Assembly (NCBI RefSeq): GCF_003416895.1
Contig: NZ_QVIO01000009.1
Span: 1 to 64,000, forward strand
Length of the DNA: 64,000 nucleotides
Source of the DNA: Duganella sp. BJB476
Lineage (GTDB): Bacteria > Pseudomonadota > Gammaproteobacteria > Burkholderiales > Burkholderiaceae_D
Direction of reading: 5' to 3'
Below, in pieces: positions 18,212 to 27,623 of the stretch. The position numbers and the translations under genes were made by a program. The notes beneath the pieces were generated by a model. It did no database searches and was not told the DNA's origin. It saw only the letters and a list, made by a program, of their open reading frames with translations. Within the stretch, counting starts at the first letter, position 1. Every line of letters starts with the position of its first letter.

Positions 18212-20398
18212 ATGTCCAAAACCAAACAACTCATTTCGCCGGAACGCCGGGTCTTTTGCGTAGGCTCTCTCGGCTTGGCGGCACTGGGGCCGTTGGCACT
18301 CGCTGGCTGTGGTGGAGCCAACGAGACCGGCCACGCCGATGCGCCGGCCGGCGCAGTGCGGTTGCGCGCTGGTGGCGCCGTCGTCGCGCGAACCTTCACG
18401 CACCCCGGCCTGCTGCACACCGAAGCCGACTTCGCCCGCATGCGCACCAAGGTGGCTGCCGGTGAGCAGCCCTGGCTTGCCGGCTGGAACGCCTTGCTGA
18501 ACACAGGGCGCTCTCATCTCGGTAATTGGCCGCGCGCGCTAGAAACCGTCGTGCGCGGCGGCAGCGGTAGCAATGACGCCCAGCTCTATATCGACATTGC
18601 TCGGACCTATCAGCTGGCGGTGCGATGGAAGGTGACGGGCGACATTGCCTACGCCGATCGGGCGGTATATTTCCTGAATGCTTGGGGCTACATCCTGAAA
18701 AACCTCACCGGTAACGCCGACCGCTTTTTGGCCGCCGGCATTTATGGCTACCAGTTCGCTAACGCCGCTGAAATCATGCGCACCTACACTGGCTGGGCGG
18801 CAGCCGATCTGGCGCAGTTCCAGAGCATGATGCTGAGCGTGTTCTATCCGCTGAACCATCAGTTCCTGATCCAGCATAACGACGCCGACATCACCAACTA
18901 CTGGGCGAACTGGGATCAATGCAACCTGGCTTCCATTTTGGCCATCGGCGTGTTGTGTGATCGTGAGGACCTGTACAACGAGGCGGTCAGTTACTACAAG
19001 AGCGGACCGGGCAACGGCGCCGCCAGTCAGGCGGTACGCTTCATCCATCCCGGTTATCTCGGCCAATGGCAAGAGAGTTCGCGCGATCAAGGTCACTGCA
19101 CGCTCGGCGTCGGGCTGGCGGCCTCGTTCTGCGAGATGGCATGGAACCAGGGCGACGATTTCTATGGTTACGACAACCGCCGCTTCCTGGCCGGCGCCGA
19201 ATATGTCGCCAAGTCCAACCTGGCCGATGCCGGCGGCAACCTTTACTACACGGCCATGCCGTTCGACCCCTACACCAATAACCACGGCACGGGATTCGGC
19301 ATTTCGGGCGCCGGCCTGCCTTTCTTCCGCCCGGTCTGGGAAATGATCCACAATCACTATGTGAACCGCCTGGGCCTGGCCGCGCCTTACACCACGCTGA
19401 TGGCGGCCAAGGTTGGCGTCGAGGGCGACGGCGGCAACGGCGACCAGTTGGGCCTCGGCACGTTGACCTTTAGCCGAGATCCGATCGCCCATGGCGCCGA
19501 TCCGAGCGGGCTGAGCGCCCGTCTGGTCGACGGCCAGGTCCAGTTGTCCTGGTGGGGAAGCGCCTATGCGACCGGCTACAACGTCAAGCGCGCCGCCACC
19601 GCAGGTGGTCCCTACACCACGATCGCCGGCGGCATCGTGGACTTGCTGACGTACACCGACAGCGGCATGTCGCCGGGAACGTATTACTACGTGGTGACGG
19701 CGATCATGGCCGCTGGCGAAACCGCCCCATCCAACGAAGCCAAAGTAAGCACCGCGCCGGTGCTGCGCACCCGCCTGCCGTTCGACGAGGCCAGCGGCAC
19801 AACGGCGTCGGACGCGACCGGCAACGGCAACAACGCCGTCCTGATCAACGGACCCACCTGGACCGCCGGGAAAACAGGCAATGCCGTGGCGCTGGACGGC
19901 GTGGACGACTACCTGGCACTGCCGGCCGACCTCGTCGCCGACCTCGCCGATTTCACCATCGCGGCCTGGGTGTACTGGGATGCGGCGCGCGACTGGGCCC
20001 GCGTCTTCGATTTTGGCTCGGGAACCAACCACTACATGTTCCTGACGCCGCGGGCTTATCGCGGTGGCATGAGCTTCACCATCACCACCGGTGGCGGCTA
20101 CGGCAGTCAGAGTTTGTGGACGGACCCGCTGCCCACCGGCCAATGGGTGCATCTGGCGGTGACACTGTCCGGCACCACCGGCACCCTGTACGTCAACGGC
20201 AGCGCGGTCAGCACCAACACGGCGATGACCGCGTCGCCGTTCCGGCTGGGCAGCACCGGCCAGAACTGGATCGGCCGTTCGCAATATTCGGCTGACCCGT
20301 ATTTCAACGGCAAGGTGGATGACTTCCGCATTTACCACGGGGCTTTGAGCGCGCAACAGATGAGCGCCCTGTTCTCCAGCGGAGCCTTGCTCCCGTAG
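18212..20398 (+). CDS. Alginate-lyase-like lipoprotein with FN3 and LamG domains
   Basis: ATG at 18212 has AAGGTGA just upstream. The 728-residue product begins with a lipoprotein signal: ERR, then a hydrophobic run ending LALAGC, with Cys about residue 33 lipidated. Residues about 60-400 form an alpha/alpha-toroid lyase domain of the alginate lyase (PF05426) type (YWANWDQCNLASILAIGVL, QESSRDQGHCTLGVGLA). An FN3 domain (about 435-515) and a C-terminal laminin-G/concanavalin-like domain (about 530-728, FDEASGTTASDATGNGNN) follow. It would act on an acidic polysaccharide at the cell surface by beta-elimination; the substrate is not certain to be alginate. Monocistronic, next to a PEP-CTERM gene. 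Confidence 0.75.
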   Translation: MSKTKQLISPERRVFCVGSLGLAALGPLALAGCGGANETGHADAPAGAVRLRAGGAVVARTFTHPGLLHTEADFARMRTKVAAGEQPWLAGWNALLNTGRSHLGNWPRALETVVRGGSGSNDAQLYIDIARTYQLAVRWKVTGDIAYADRAVYFLNAWGYILKNLTGNADRFLAAGIYGYQFANAAEIMRTYTGWAAADLAQFQSMMLSVFYPLNHQFLIQHNDADITNYWANWDQCNLASILAIGVLCDREDLYNEAVSYYKSGPGNGAASQAVRFIHPGYLGQWQESSRDQGHCTLGVGLAASFCEMAWNQGDDFYGYDNRRFLAGAEYVAKSNLADAGGNLYYTAMPFDPYTNNHGTGFGISGAGLPFFRPVWEMIHNHYVNRLGLAAPYTTLMAAKVGVEGDGGNGDQLGLGTLTFSRDPIAHGADPSGLSARLVDGQVQLSWWGSAYATGYNVKRAATAGGPYTTIAGGIVDLLTYTDSGMSPGTYYYVVTAIMAAGETAPSNEAKVSTAPVLRTRLPFDEASGTTASDATGNGNNAVLINGPTWTAGKTGNAVALDGVDDYLALPADLVADLADFTIAAWVYWDAARDWARVFDFGSGTNHYMFLTPRAYRGGMSFTITTGGGYGSQSLWTDPLPTGQWVHLAVTLSGTTGTLYVNGSAVSTNTAMTASPFRLGSTGQNWIGRSQYSADPYFNGKVDDFRIYHGALSAQQMSALFSSGALLP

Positions 20399-20464
20399 AC
20401 GGCACCAGACTGTCGTGGTGCTGGTCATCAAAACGGCATCACGACAGCTCATCAACCATGCGAG

Positions 20465-20503
20465 GTAAGGAAAGCCTTACAGCAGGATCAGCATTGACCG
20501 ATA
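20465..20503 (+). promoter_or_regulatory. Two-part upstream element, copy 1 (PEP-CTERM gene)
   Basis: Palindrome GTAAGGAAAGCCTTAC at 20465-20480 and second box TCAGCATTGACCGATA at 20488-20503. The second box starts 21 nt after the AAGGA of the palindrome. The PEP-CTERM start codon is 114 nt downstream. It matches the element found before six other genes in the window. Confidence 0.6.
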
Positions 20504-20616
20504 TTCTTCCGATGGCCGCCTTGGTATTATCAAAATGAAATTTTAATTTCCATTTATTAATATGATCTGCACGGCGCGCCTTTCGCTCGACCGTGCTTTT
20601 CCTAAAAAAGGTCCCC

Positions 20617-21231
20617 ATGTCTATCCGAAAGTTCTGCATAGCCGCCGCCATGCTGACGGCGAGTATTTCCTCCCATGCCGCTGTTACCGTGTTCTCGGAC
20701 AATTTCGACGCCGATGCGACCGGCAATAACGCCACCCATTTCGTCAAGGGGTGGAGCGTCACCAACGGTACTGTCGACGTTGACGGCCAGGGCTTCGTGC
20801 ACAACGAACTGCCCGGCCATGGCCACTATATCGACCTGGACGGGACGAGCCTCCGCGCCGGCGTGTTCAGCAACAGCATCAGCTTGCACGCCGGGTCGGT
20901 CTATACGATGAGCTTCAATATCGCGGGAAATCAACGCAATTGGGGCTCGGACACCGTTGACGTCAGCTTTGGCACCACCCATCAGACTTACGTGATCGGC
21001 CAGTCGGCTCCTTTGTCGACCAAGACGCTGACCTTTACGCCATCGAGTTCCGGCTTCTTTGGTTTCAGCTTCCATAATCGCGGCGGCGACAATCGTGGCG
21101 CGTTCCTGGACCAAGTGACCATCACCACCATGACGGCCGTGCCGGAACCGGATGCGTACATCATGCTGCTGGTTGGCTTGGCCGGCTTGGGCTGGTTGGC
21201 CCGCGGCCGCCGGAGTATCCGGCAGCCATAG
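20617..21231 (+). CDS. PEP-CTERM sorting-domain exported protein
   Basis: 204 residues from ATG 20617, with AAGG 7 nt upstream. A Sec signal (IRKFCIAAAMLTASISSHAA) precedes a beta-rich ectodomain of about 155 residues (DNFDADATGNN, DLDGTSLRAGVFSNSISLHA). The C-terminus is a classic PEP-CTERM signal: VPEPDA, a hydrophobic helix (YIMLLVGLAGLGWLA) and the basic tail RGRRSIRQ. Such proteins are processed by an exosortase (EpsH/XrtA) and linked to exopolysaccharide production; the exosortase is not in this window. The ectodomain resembles secreted choice-of-anchor or carbohydrate-binding folds, without clear assignment. A copy of the shared two-part element lies upstream. Confidence 0.85.
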   Translation: MSIRKFCIAAAMLTASISSHAAVTVFSDNFDADATGNNATHFVKGWSVTNGTVDVDGQGFVHNELPGHGHYIDLDGTSLRAGVFSNSISLHAGSVYTMSFNIAGNQRNWGSDTVDVSFGTTHQTYVIGQSAPLSTKTLTFTPSSSGFFGFSFHNRGGDNRGAFLDQVTITTMTAVPEPDAYIMLLVGLAGLGWLARGRRSIRQP

Positions 21232-21269
21232 TCCAGGCTGCAAGACCCGAACCGCTTCTTCGCTTTCTT

Positions 21270-22874
21270 CTAATTCGTCGCCGTACCTGCCAGCGCCAGG
21301 CGAGGCGATGGCAGGCCGGCGCCAGTTTGCGGCGCCAGTCTGAACGAGCCGACCATCTCGGTCAACTTGTCAGCCTGCTCTCTCAGCGATGCGGAAGCGG
21401 CCGCCGCCTGTTCCACCAGCGCCGCATTTTGCTGCGTGGCGGCGTCCAGTTCGGCCACTGCCTGGTTGATCTGGTCGATGCCGACTTCCTGCTCGTGTCC
21501 GGCCACGCTGATCTCACCCATGATGTCCGCCACCCGCCGCGTGCTGGCGACGATTTCATCCATCGTCGCCCCGGCCTCACTGACCAGCTTGCCGCCACTG
21601 TCCACCTGCGCCACCGAGTTCGTGATCAATGTCCTGATGTCCTTGGCTGCGTCGGCGCTGCGCTGCGCCAGATGACGCACCTCGGATGCGACCACGGCGA
21701 AGCCACGTCCTTGTTCGCCGGCGCGCGCCGCTTCCACTGCGGCATTCAGGGCCAGGATGTTGGTCTGGAACGCGATGCCGTCGATGACGCCGATGATGTC
21801 GCCGATGCGGGTCGACGATGCCCGGATCGCGTCCATGGTGTTCACCACCCCCGATACGATATTGCCGCCCTTGATCGCCACGTCCGAGGCGACGCAGGCC
21901 AGCTGGTTCGATTGGCGCGCATGTTCCGCATTCTGCTTGACCGTGGAAGCGAGTTGTTCCAACGACGCGGCGGTTTTCTCCAGGCTGGCGGCCTGCTGCT
22001 CGGTTCGGCGGGACAAATCCAGATTGCCGGCGGCGATCTCGCCGGTGGCGGTCGTGATGGCAGCCGTACCGTCGCGCACGCCACCCACGGTCGTGGCCAG
22101 CCGGGCCTGCATCGTCGCCAGGCCGCGCATCAGGACCGCCATCTCGTCATGGCCGTTGCTGGTGATGGGCTGGGATAAATTCCCTTCCGCGATGTGGGTG
22201 AAATGAACGGAAATCTGCTTGATCGGGTCCAATATGGAGCGCGTCAGTGAAACCGAGGCGAACAATATCATCGCGACACCCAGGGCAATGGCACCCGCCG
22301 TGAGCCACCACAACCGTCGGTAGGTGGCCTGGCTTTCCTCATCGTGCAGGCGATTGGCGCGATCCTGGAACCCTGTAAGCGCGGTGGCGCTGTCGGACAG
22401 GCCGGTGAACAGAGGTTGCATCAGCTTCATGGTGATCGTATCCGCCCCCGCGACATCCTTGGCCTTCAGCGATTTCACCAGGGGTTGCATCGCCTGCTCC
22501 ATAAACCGCTTGCGCTGGAGGTCCATCTCGCTGGCCAGCGGCTTTTCCCCTTCATCCTGCGGCAGCGACAGATACAAGGCCCAGGCCTGGTCTGATTCCG
22601 CCATGAAGGCTTCGGCGCGCGCCAGCGTCTTTTCGGCACCGGGGGCTTCTGGATGCAAGGTCACGCGGTCCAGTACCAGCCTGGCACGGCTCATCGCCAA
22701 TTGCGAATTCGCGATTGCTATTGCCGACGGCATGGTATTGCTGCTGAGGTCATTCAAACTGGCGTTTACCGTGCTCATCCCGTATAGGCCACTGATACCG
22801 GTGACGATGATCAGCAGCCCGAGCAACGACATGGTCGCGATCAGACGCAGTCGAATGGAAGTGTTGGAAAACAT
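21270..22874 (-). CDS. Methyl-accepting chemotaxis protein, four-helix-bundle sensor
   Basis: 534 residues. GAGGGGGGG lies before the ATG at 22874. Membrane helix about 10-32, periplasmic four-helix bundle about 35-185 (TarH/4HB type, NDLSSNTMPSAIAIANSQLA), second helix about 190-210, HAMP about 212-265, and the signalling domain with hairpin GIAFQTNILALNAAVEAARA and GEQGRGFAVVASEVRHLAQR. The C-terminus has no pentapeptide for CheR. Preceded on its strand by the shared two-part element (copy 2), and followed convergently by the PEP-CTERM gene. Confidence 0.93.
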   Translation of the reverse strand: MFSNTSIRLRLIATMSLLGLLIIVTGISGLYGMSTVNASLNDLSSNTMPSAIAIANSQLAMSRARLVLDRVTLHPEAPGAEKTLARAEAFMAESDQAWALYLSLPQDEGEKPLASEMDLQRKRFMEQAMQPLVKSLKAKDVAGADTITMKLMQPLFTGLSDSATALTGFQDRANRLHDEESQATYRRLWWLTAGAIALGVAMILFASVSLTRSILDPIKQISVHFTHIAEGNLSQPITSNGHDEMAVLMRGLATMQARLATTVGGVRDGTAAITTATGEIAAGNLDLSRRTEQQAASLEKTAASLEQLASTVKQNAEHARQSNQLACVASDVAIKGGNIVSGVVNTMDAIRASSTRIGDIIGVIDGIAFQTNILALNAAVEAARAGEQGRGFAVVASEVRHLAQRSADAAKDIRTLITNSVAQVDSGGKLVSEAGATMDEIVASTRRVADIMGEISVAGHEQEVGIDQINQAVAELDAATQQNAALVEQAAAASASLREQADKLTEMVGSFRLAPQTGAGLPSPRLALAGTATN

Positions 22875-22958
22875 GTCCCCCCCTCTTTTTAGAGGCTAAT
22901 TGAAGCCGACAAGATGTCGTGGCCAAAGGTCATGTTAGAACAATACCCGAATGCAAAA

Positions 22959-22996
22959 TATCGGGCCATCCTGATAACTTGGTAAGGGAATCCTTA
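22959..22996 (-). promoter_or_regulatory. Two-part upstream element, copy 2 (chemoreceptor at 22874)
   Basis: On the minus strand the palindrome TAAGGATTCCCTTA (22996-22983) is followed by TCAGGATGGCCCGATA (22974-22959). The spacing is 21 nt from AAGGA to the start of the second box, the same as in copies 1 and 5. The second box ends 84 nt before the start codon. The palindrome touches the 3' end of the neighbouring chemoreceptor gene. Confidence 0.6.
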
Positions 22997-24589
22997 TGGT
23001 GCCAGCGCGGGGCGGCGGGAACGATGGCGAAGCTCGGTGGCGTGCGGGGCGGCGGTCTTGAACGCCGCCACCATGGAGGTCAGACCGTCGGCTTGCTCCA
23101 GCATGGCCGCGGCGGCGGCGGCCGCCTCTTCAACCAGCGCGGCATTCTGTTGCGTGACATGGTCCATTTCGCAGATGGCCTGGTTGATCTGCTGGATGCC
23201 GAGGCTTTGTTCGGTGCTGGCGGTTGTAATGTCGCCGATGATGCCGTTGACGTCGTTGATGCTCTTGGCCACCTCGTTCATCGTTGCGCCGGCGTGGTCG
23301 ACCAGCTGGGTCCCCTTGTCTACCTGCGCCACCGAATTGCCGATCAGCGCCTTGATCTCCCTGGCGGCGTCCGCCGAGCGATGCACCAGGCCGCACACCT
23401 CGGCCGCGACAACCGCGAAGCCACGCCCCTGTTCGCCTGCGCGCGCCGCTTCCACCGCCGCGTTCAAGGCCAGGATATTGGTCTGGAACGCGAAATTGTC
23501 GATGACGCCGATGATCTCGACGATCTTGTGGGATGATGCATTGATGGCGCCCATGGTATCGACCACCAGGGCCACGGCGGAGGCGCCCATGGCGGCGGTC
23601 TCGGTGGCCGTCATCGCCAGCAGATGGGCCTGGTGTGCATGCTTGGCGCTTTGCTGCACGGCGCTGGTCAGTTCTTCCATCGACGATGCGGTTTCCTCCA
23701 GCGCGCTGGCCTGCTGCTCAGTGCGGCGGGACAGGTCAAGGTTACCGTTGGCGATCTCGCGCGACGCGCCGGCGATCGCGTCGGCACCGCCGCGCACACG
23801 GGTGACGATATGGCTCAAGCTGGTGTTCATTTCCCGTAGCGCCAGCAGCAGTTGCCCGGACTCGTCGCTTGAGGTCACGTTGATGTCGCTGCTTAAATCG
23901 CCCGCGGCGACCGGCCGGGCAAGTTTGACCGCCTGCGCCATCGGGGCGGTGATCGAGCGGGTGATGCACCAGGCGATGGCGGCGCCGAGCGCCAGCGCCA
24001 CGACCGCGACGATCAGCATCAGGCGCAACGCACCCTGATAAGCCTCCTCGGCATCCTGCTCGTCCTGCCGGCTTTTCGCTTCCTGCAGCTGGATGAAGTC
24101 ATCGATGGCCTTTTGCCAGGCGTTATTGGTAGGTCCCGCTTGTTGCAGCAAAAAAAAGACCGCTTCCTGCCGGTTGGCGTGGCTCATCGAGAGGAATTGC
24201 TCGTTCAGCGGCCGGGTGGCCGTCTGCTGTTGTTTGATGTCCGCCAGCATGCGCCGCCCGGCCTCGTCCAGCGGCATCCGTTCCAACGCCGCATTGGCCT
24301 CGTCGTAGGTGCCACGCGCCGCGTCGATCTTTTTGTGTTCCACCGCCGCCACCTTCGAATCGTCCAGCAAGGCGATGGTGCGTATCACGCGCGCGACGAT
24401 ATGGGTCTGCGTTGCCATTCTTTCGAGCAACAGTACTTTTTGCGTATTGACATCGGCGATGTGATGCAAGGCGCCGTTGGCGCGCACCAATCCCTGTACG
24501 CCGCACAGGGCCACCCCGGCCAGCAGCAATAGCAGCAACGCATGGCTTGCGCCGAGCCGGGCCCCGATTTTCCAATTGGCGATCTTCAT
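22994..24589 (-). CDS. Methyl-accepting chemotaxis protein, four-helix-bundle sensor
   Basis: 531 residues from ATG 24589, with CGGAG about 10 nt upstream. Membrane helix about 12-32, periplasmic helical domain about 35-190 of the 4HB_MCP_1 type (LERMATQTHIVARVIRTIAL), second helix about 193-213, HAMP about 215-268, signalling domain with NFAFQTNILALNAAVEAARA and GEQGRGFAVVAAEVCGLVHR. The Cys-Gly in the last segment is unusual where most relatives have Arg-Asn or Arg-Xaa. No CheR pentapeptide. Transcribed in the same direction as the next receptor, but that gene has its own upstream element, so they need not form an operon. Confidence 0.93.
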   Translation of the reverse strand: MKIANWKIGARLGASHALLLLLLAGVALCGVQGLVRANGALHHIADVNTQKVLLLERMATQTHIVARVIRTIALLDDSKVAAVEHKKIDAARGTYDEANAALERMPLDEAGRRMLADIKQQQTATRPLNEQFLSMSHANRQEAVFFLLQQAGPTNNAWQKAIDDFIQLQEAKSRQDEQDAEEAYQGALRLMLIVAVVALALGAAIAWCITRSITAPMAQAVKLARPVAAGDLSSDINVTSSDESGQLLLALREMNTSLSHIVTRVRGGADAIAGASREIANGNLDLSRRTEQQASALEETASSMEELTSAVQQSAKHAHQAHLLAMTATETAAMGASAVALVVDTMGAINASSHKIVEIIGVIDNFAFQTNILALNAAVEAARAGEQGRGFAVVAAEVCGLVHRSADAAREIKALIGNSVAQVDKGTQLVDHAGATMNEVAKSINDVNGIIGDITTASTEQSLGIQQINQAICEMDHVTQQNAALVEEAAAAAAAMLEQADGLTSMVAAFKTAAPHATELRHRSRRPALAP

Positions 24590-24644
24590 GTGGCAAAAAC
24601 TCCGATAAGTTTGGGGCCATATCCCGCAAGTTACATCTGGATTT

Positions 24645-24659
24645 GTTACCCGCGGTAAC
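24645..24659. promoter_or_regulatory. Palindrome GTTACCCGCGGTAAC between divergent genes
   Basis: A perfect 6+3+6 inverted repeat (GTTACC-CGC-GGTAAC) lies 55 nt upstream of the chemoreceptor start at 24589, in the divergent region shared with the GGDEF-EAL gene. It differs in sequence from the TAAGGATTTCCTTA palindromes. It is a candidate operator for the chemoreceptor. Confidence 0.35.
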
Positions 24660-24844
24660 TGTCTAGGTTAGCCAAACTGGCGCCGATACGGATAGCGGAA
24701 ATTGATGCCTCCCGAAAGCTGCTGTATTTGGACGAGGTGGCCACATGTCGTAACAATTTATTGCGGGTGGTTTGCTGTCCCCGGGTGGCATGAGCGGCGG
24801 CCGCGCTCTTCATAGCGCACCTCGCCCGCCGACATGCGGGAACA

Positions 24845-24904
24845 GTAAGGATTTCCTGATGGGGGATCGCGACTGCCCTACATCAGGTTCAAGAATGCCC
24901 GATA
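24845..24904 (+). promoter_or_regulatory. Two-part upstream element, copy 3 (GGDEF-EAL gene)
   Basis: Palindrome TAAGGATTTCCTGA (24845-24858) and second box TCAAGAATGCCCGATA (24889-24904). The second box starts 43 nt after AAGGA, 22 nt more than in copies 1, 2 and 5. The gene starts at 24983, 78 nt after the box. Confidence 0.6.
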
Positions 24905-24982
24905 GTAAATGCCTGGCCTTCAAGGCATGCTGGCGTCTAACGCCGTCGGCGGCCGTCTGGACAACTGAATGAGAGCGATGTG

Positions 24983-27280
24983 ATGAGTAATGCCGTCATT
25001 CCCGAGGCGGAGGATGCAGTGGAGCGCCTGGGGCAAACGATCCTGATCGTGGACGACCAGCCGAACAACCTCGGCTTCGTTGTCGACCACCTGGAATCGC
25101 TCGACTATCGCGTGATCGTCGCCCAGGGCGGCGTCGAGGCGCTGCGCCGCATCGGCTTTGCCCAGCCGGACCTGATTTTGCTGGATGCCATGATGCCGGA
25201 CGTGGACGGCTTTGAAGTGTGCCGGCAATTGAAGGCGGGCGGCAGCATGGCGGACATACCGGTGATCTTCATGACCGCCCTTAAGCAAATCGAGACCAAG
25301 CTGTCGGCCTTCTCCCTGGGCGCGGTCGACTATGTGACCAAGCCGTTGCAGGTGGACGAAGTGGCGGCCCGGGTATCCGCGCATCTGCAGTTGCGCCGCA
25401 CGCGCTCGCAGCTTCAGCAGCAGACGCGGCAGCTGTTGCAGGTGCGCCAGAATTTGCTGAATGAAGTCGAGGTGCGCACCACCGAACTGCGGGAAAGCAA
25501 CCACCGCCTGCAAATCGAGCTGGCCGAGCGGTATGCGGCCGAGCTGGCGTTGCATGCCAGCGCCGTGGGCTACCAGGAAATCTTCGATCATGTGTCGGAC
25601 GCCCTGTACTTGATCGAGGGCAGCGAAGACGGTCAATTCCGCTACGTGCAGATCAACCCGGCCTTTGCCCGGATGGTCGGCTTGCCGTCGGCGGCCATCA
25701 TCGGCCAGCCGGCGTCCCAGCTGTTCGGCCTGGCCGCCGGAGAACGCCTGCAGGCCGCATGCCAGCGCTGCAGCGCGCAGGGCGAAACGGTGGACGAGGA
25801 GCTGGTGCTGGAGTTGGCGGCCGGCCGTTGCATATTGCAACTGACGATGGTGCGTTCTTGCGTCCCCAGCCGCGCCCCCAGCCGTCTGGTCGGTATCGGC
25901 CGCGATGTCACCCGTTTGCATGACTACCAGTCCCAGCTGACCTTCCTGGCCAGACGCGACCCCCTGACCGGCTTGCCGAACCGGCTCAACTTCCGCGACA
26001 GCCTCACCCAGGCGTTGGCGCGCGCCGACGCGTGCAACACCAGTGTGGGTGTGCTGTTGATCGGTCTCGACCATTTTCGCGAGGTCAACGATGGCCTCGG
26101 CCGTCCCCTCGGCGACCGCTTGCTGACCAGCTGCGCCGTGCTGCTGGAACAGGCGGTGGGCGGCATCGATCTGGTCGCGCGCATAGGCGGCGACGAGTTC
26201 GCCATCCTGGTCGAATGCAGCGGCGACAGCCTGGCGCTGCTGGCGCGCCGCCTGCTGCGCCTGCTGGCCAAGCCGATCGATATCGACGACTATGAACTGG
26301 CGGTTAGTTGCAGCATCGGCATAGCCCAGGCCCCCCAGGACGGCCGCGATGCCGATACGCTGTTGTGCAATGTCGATACCGCGATGTACCGCGCCAAGGC
26401 CGAGGGGGGCAACCGCTACCAGCATTTTACGGCGGAGATGAGCAGCAGCACCCGCCGGCGGGTCGAAATCGGCAACGCCTTGCGTTACGCTATCCGCAAC
26501 GCGGAGCTGTCGCTGCACTACCAGCCCCGGGCCAGCCTGCTCGAAGGCGGGGCGGTCGGCATGGAGGCGCTGTTGCGCTGGAATAGCAAGCTGCTGGGGC
26601 AGGTCGCGCCGTCGGAATTCATCCCGCTGGCCGAACAGAATGGCCTGATCCTCCAGATCGGCGAATGGGTGCTGCACCACGCATGCCGGCAGGCGCAGGA
26701 GTGGCGGCAGCGGCACCGCAATCCGATGCCGATCGCCGTCAATCTGTCGGCGCGCCAGTTCCGCGACGCCGACCTGGTGCGCATCGTCGAGGCCGCGCTG
26801 GAGGCCAGCGGTCTGCCGCCCCACCTGCTGGAGCTGGAGCTCACCGAGAGCATGCTGATGCACGACGCCAAGCGCACCTTGCGCACGCTGGCCGCCCTCA
26901 AATCGATCGGCGTGCGCTTGGCGATCGATGATTTCGGCACCGGCTATTCTTCGTTGAGTTATCTGAAGAGTTTCCCGCTGGATTATCTGAAGATAGACCG
27001 CTCCTTCGTCCGCGGCCTGCCAGAGGACCGCAACGACGGCGCCATCGTGCGCGCCATTATCGCCATGGCGCACACGCTGGGCCTGAAGGTGATCGCGGAA
27101 GGCGTGGAGACGGCCGGCCAGCTGGACTTCCTGCGGACCCAGCATTGTGACGAAGTGCAGGGTTATTTCTTCAGCCGTCCACTGACCGCGTCCGCGATGG
27201 ACGCCTATTTATCCCGGCCCGAAGCCGCGTCCAGCGAGGCCTTTTCCGGCCCCCACTTGCCTGTTGTCGGGATGAAGTAG
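24983..27280 (+). CDS. Response regulator with PAS, GGDEF and EAL domains (c-di-GMP enzyme)
   Basis: 765 residues. REC domain about 18-133 with phospho-acceptor in LILLDAMMPDVDG, then a coiled coil about 135-185 and a PAS domain about 190-310. The GGDEF domain (about 315-480) has an intact RIGGDEFAIL motif. The EAL domain (about 490-740) has EALLRW, ELTESML, IDDFGTGYSSLSYLKSFPLD and KIDRSFV, so the metal and substrate residues look complete. Both cyclase and phosphodiesterase activity are therefore possible; in such tandem proteins one often dominates. Phosphorylation of REC presumably sets the balance. ATG 24983 follows GTG 24980; an AGAG tract lies upstream. Confidence 0.93.
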   Translation: MSNAVIPEAEDAVERLGQTILIVDDQPNNLGFVVDHLESLDYRVIVAQGGVEALRRIGFAQPDLILLDAMMPDVDGFEVCRQLKAGGSMADIPVIFMTALKQIETKLSAFSLGAVDYVTKPLQVDEVAARVSAHLQLRRTRSQLQQQTRQLLQVRQNLLNEVEVRTTELRESNHRLQIELAERYAAELALHASAVGYQEIFDHVSDALYLIEGSEDGQFRYVQINPAFARMVGLPSAAIIGQPASQLFGLAAGERLQAACQRCSAQGETVDEELVLELAAGRCILQLTMVRSCVPSRAPSRLVGIGRDVTRLHDYQSQLTFLARRDPLTGLPNRLNFRDSLTQALARADACNTSVGVLLIGLDHFREVNDGLGRPLGDRLLTSCAVLLEQAVGGIDLVARIGGDEFAILVECSGDSLALLARRLLRLLAKPIDIDDYELAVSCSIGIAQAPQDGRDADTLLCNVDTAMYRAKAEGGNRYQHFTAEMSSSTRRRVEIGNALRYAIRNAELSLHYQPRASLLEGGAVGMEALLRWNSKLLGQVAPSEFIPLAEQNGLILQIGEWVLHHACRQAQEWRQRHRNPMPIAVNLSARQFRDADLVRIVEAALEASGLPPHLLELELTESMLMHDAKRTLRTLAALKSIGVRLAIDDFGTGYSSLSYLKSFPLDYLKIDRSFVRGLPEDRNDGAIVRAIIAMAHTLGLKVIAEGVETAGQLDFLRTQHCDEVQGYFFSRPLTASAMDAYLSRPEAASSEAFSGPHLPVVGMK

Positions 27281-27335
27281 TAACGCCGGCGCAGCGCTAG
27301 CCTGGTGGCATCAACACCGATCGTGGACGCGGCCA

Positions 27336-27395
27336 TAGGGATTTCCCTACTCGTCCCTTCGGTTTGACTGACAGGCGTATCGAGAATGTCTGATA
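27336..27395 (+). promoter_or_regulatory. Two-part upstream element, copy 4 (first REC-PAS kinase)
   Basis: Perfect palindrome TAGGGA-TT-TCCCTA (27336-27349) and second box TCGAGAATGTCTGATA (27380-27395), spacing 43 nt as in copies 3 and 6. The kinase gene starts at 27624, leaving a 228-nt leader without an identifiable gene. The rest of the 27281-27623 gap shows nothing further. Confidence 0.6.
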
Positions 27396-27623
27396 GGAAA
27401 CCGATGGACGCCCGTGCATACTTCCTCATGCCAACACGTCGGCGTGTCTGTCGGGATGGTGCCGCGTCGCCGGCGCTGTTTCCCTTCGCTTGCCGAGCCG
27501 CCGCTCAAGCCGACGCCCGCCCGCAAACGGGATCGCCTGGCCCTGTTCGAGCATGTGCGCCGCATCCGTCTCCGCGAGCGCGCCGTTTCTCTGATCCACC
27601 CGCACCGCACATTGGAGTGAAGC

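Noticed and set aside
24920..27145. Long minus-strand frame opposite the GGDEF-EAL gene
   Set aside because: Antisense shadow; the plus strand carries intact REC, GGDEF and EAL motifs.
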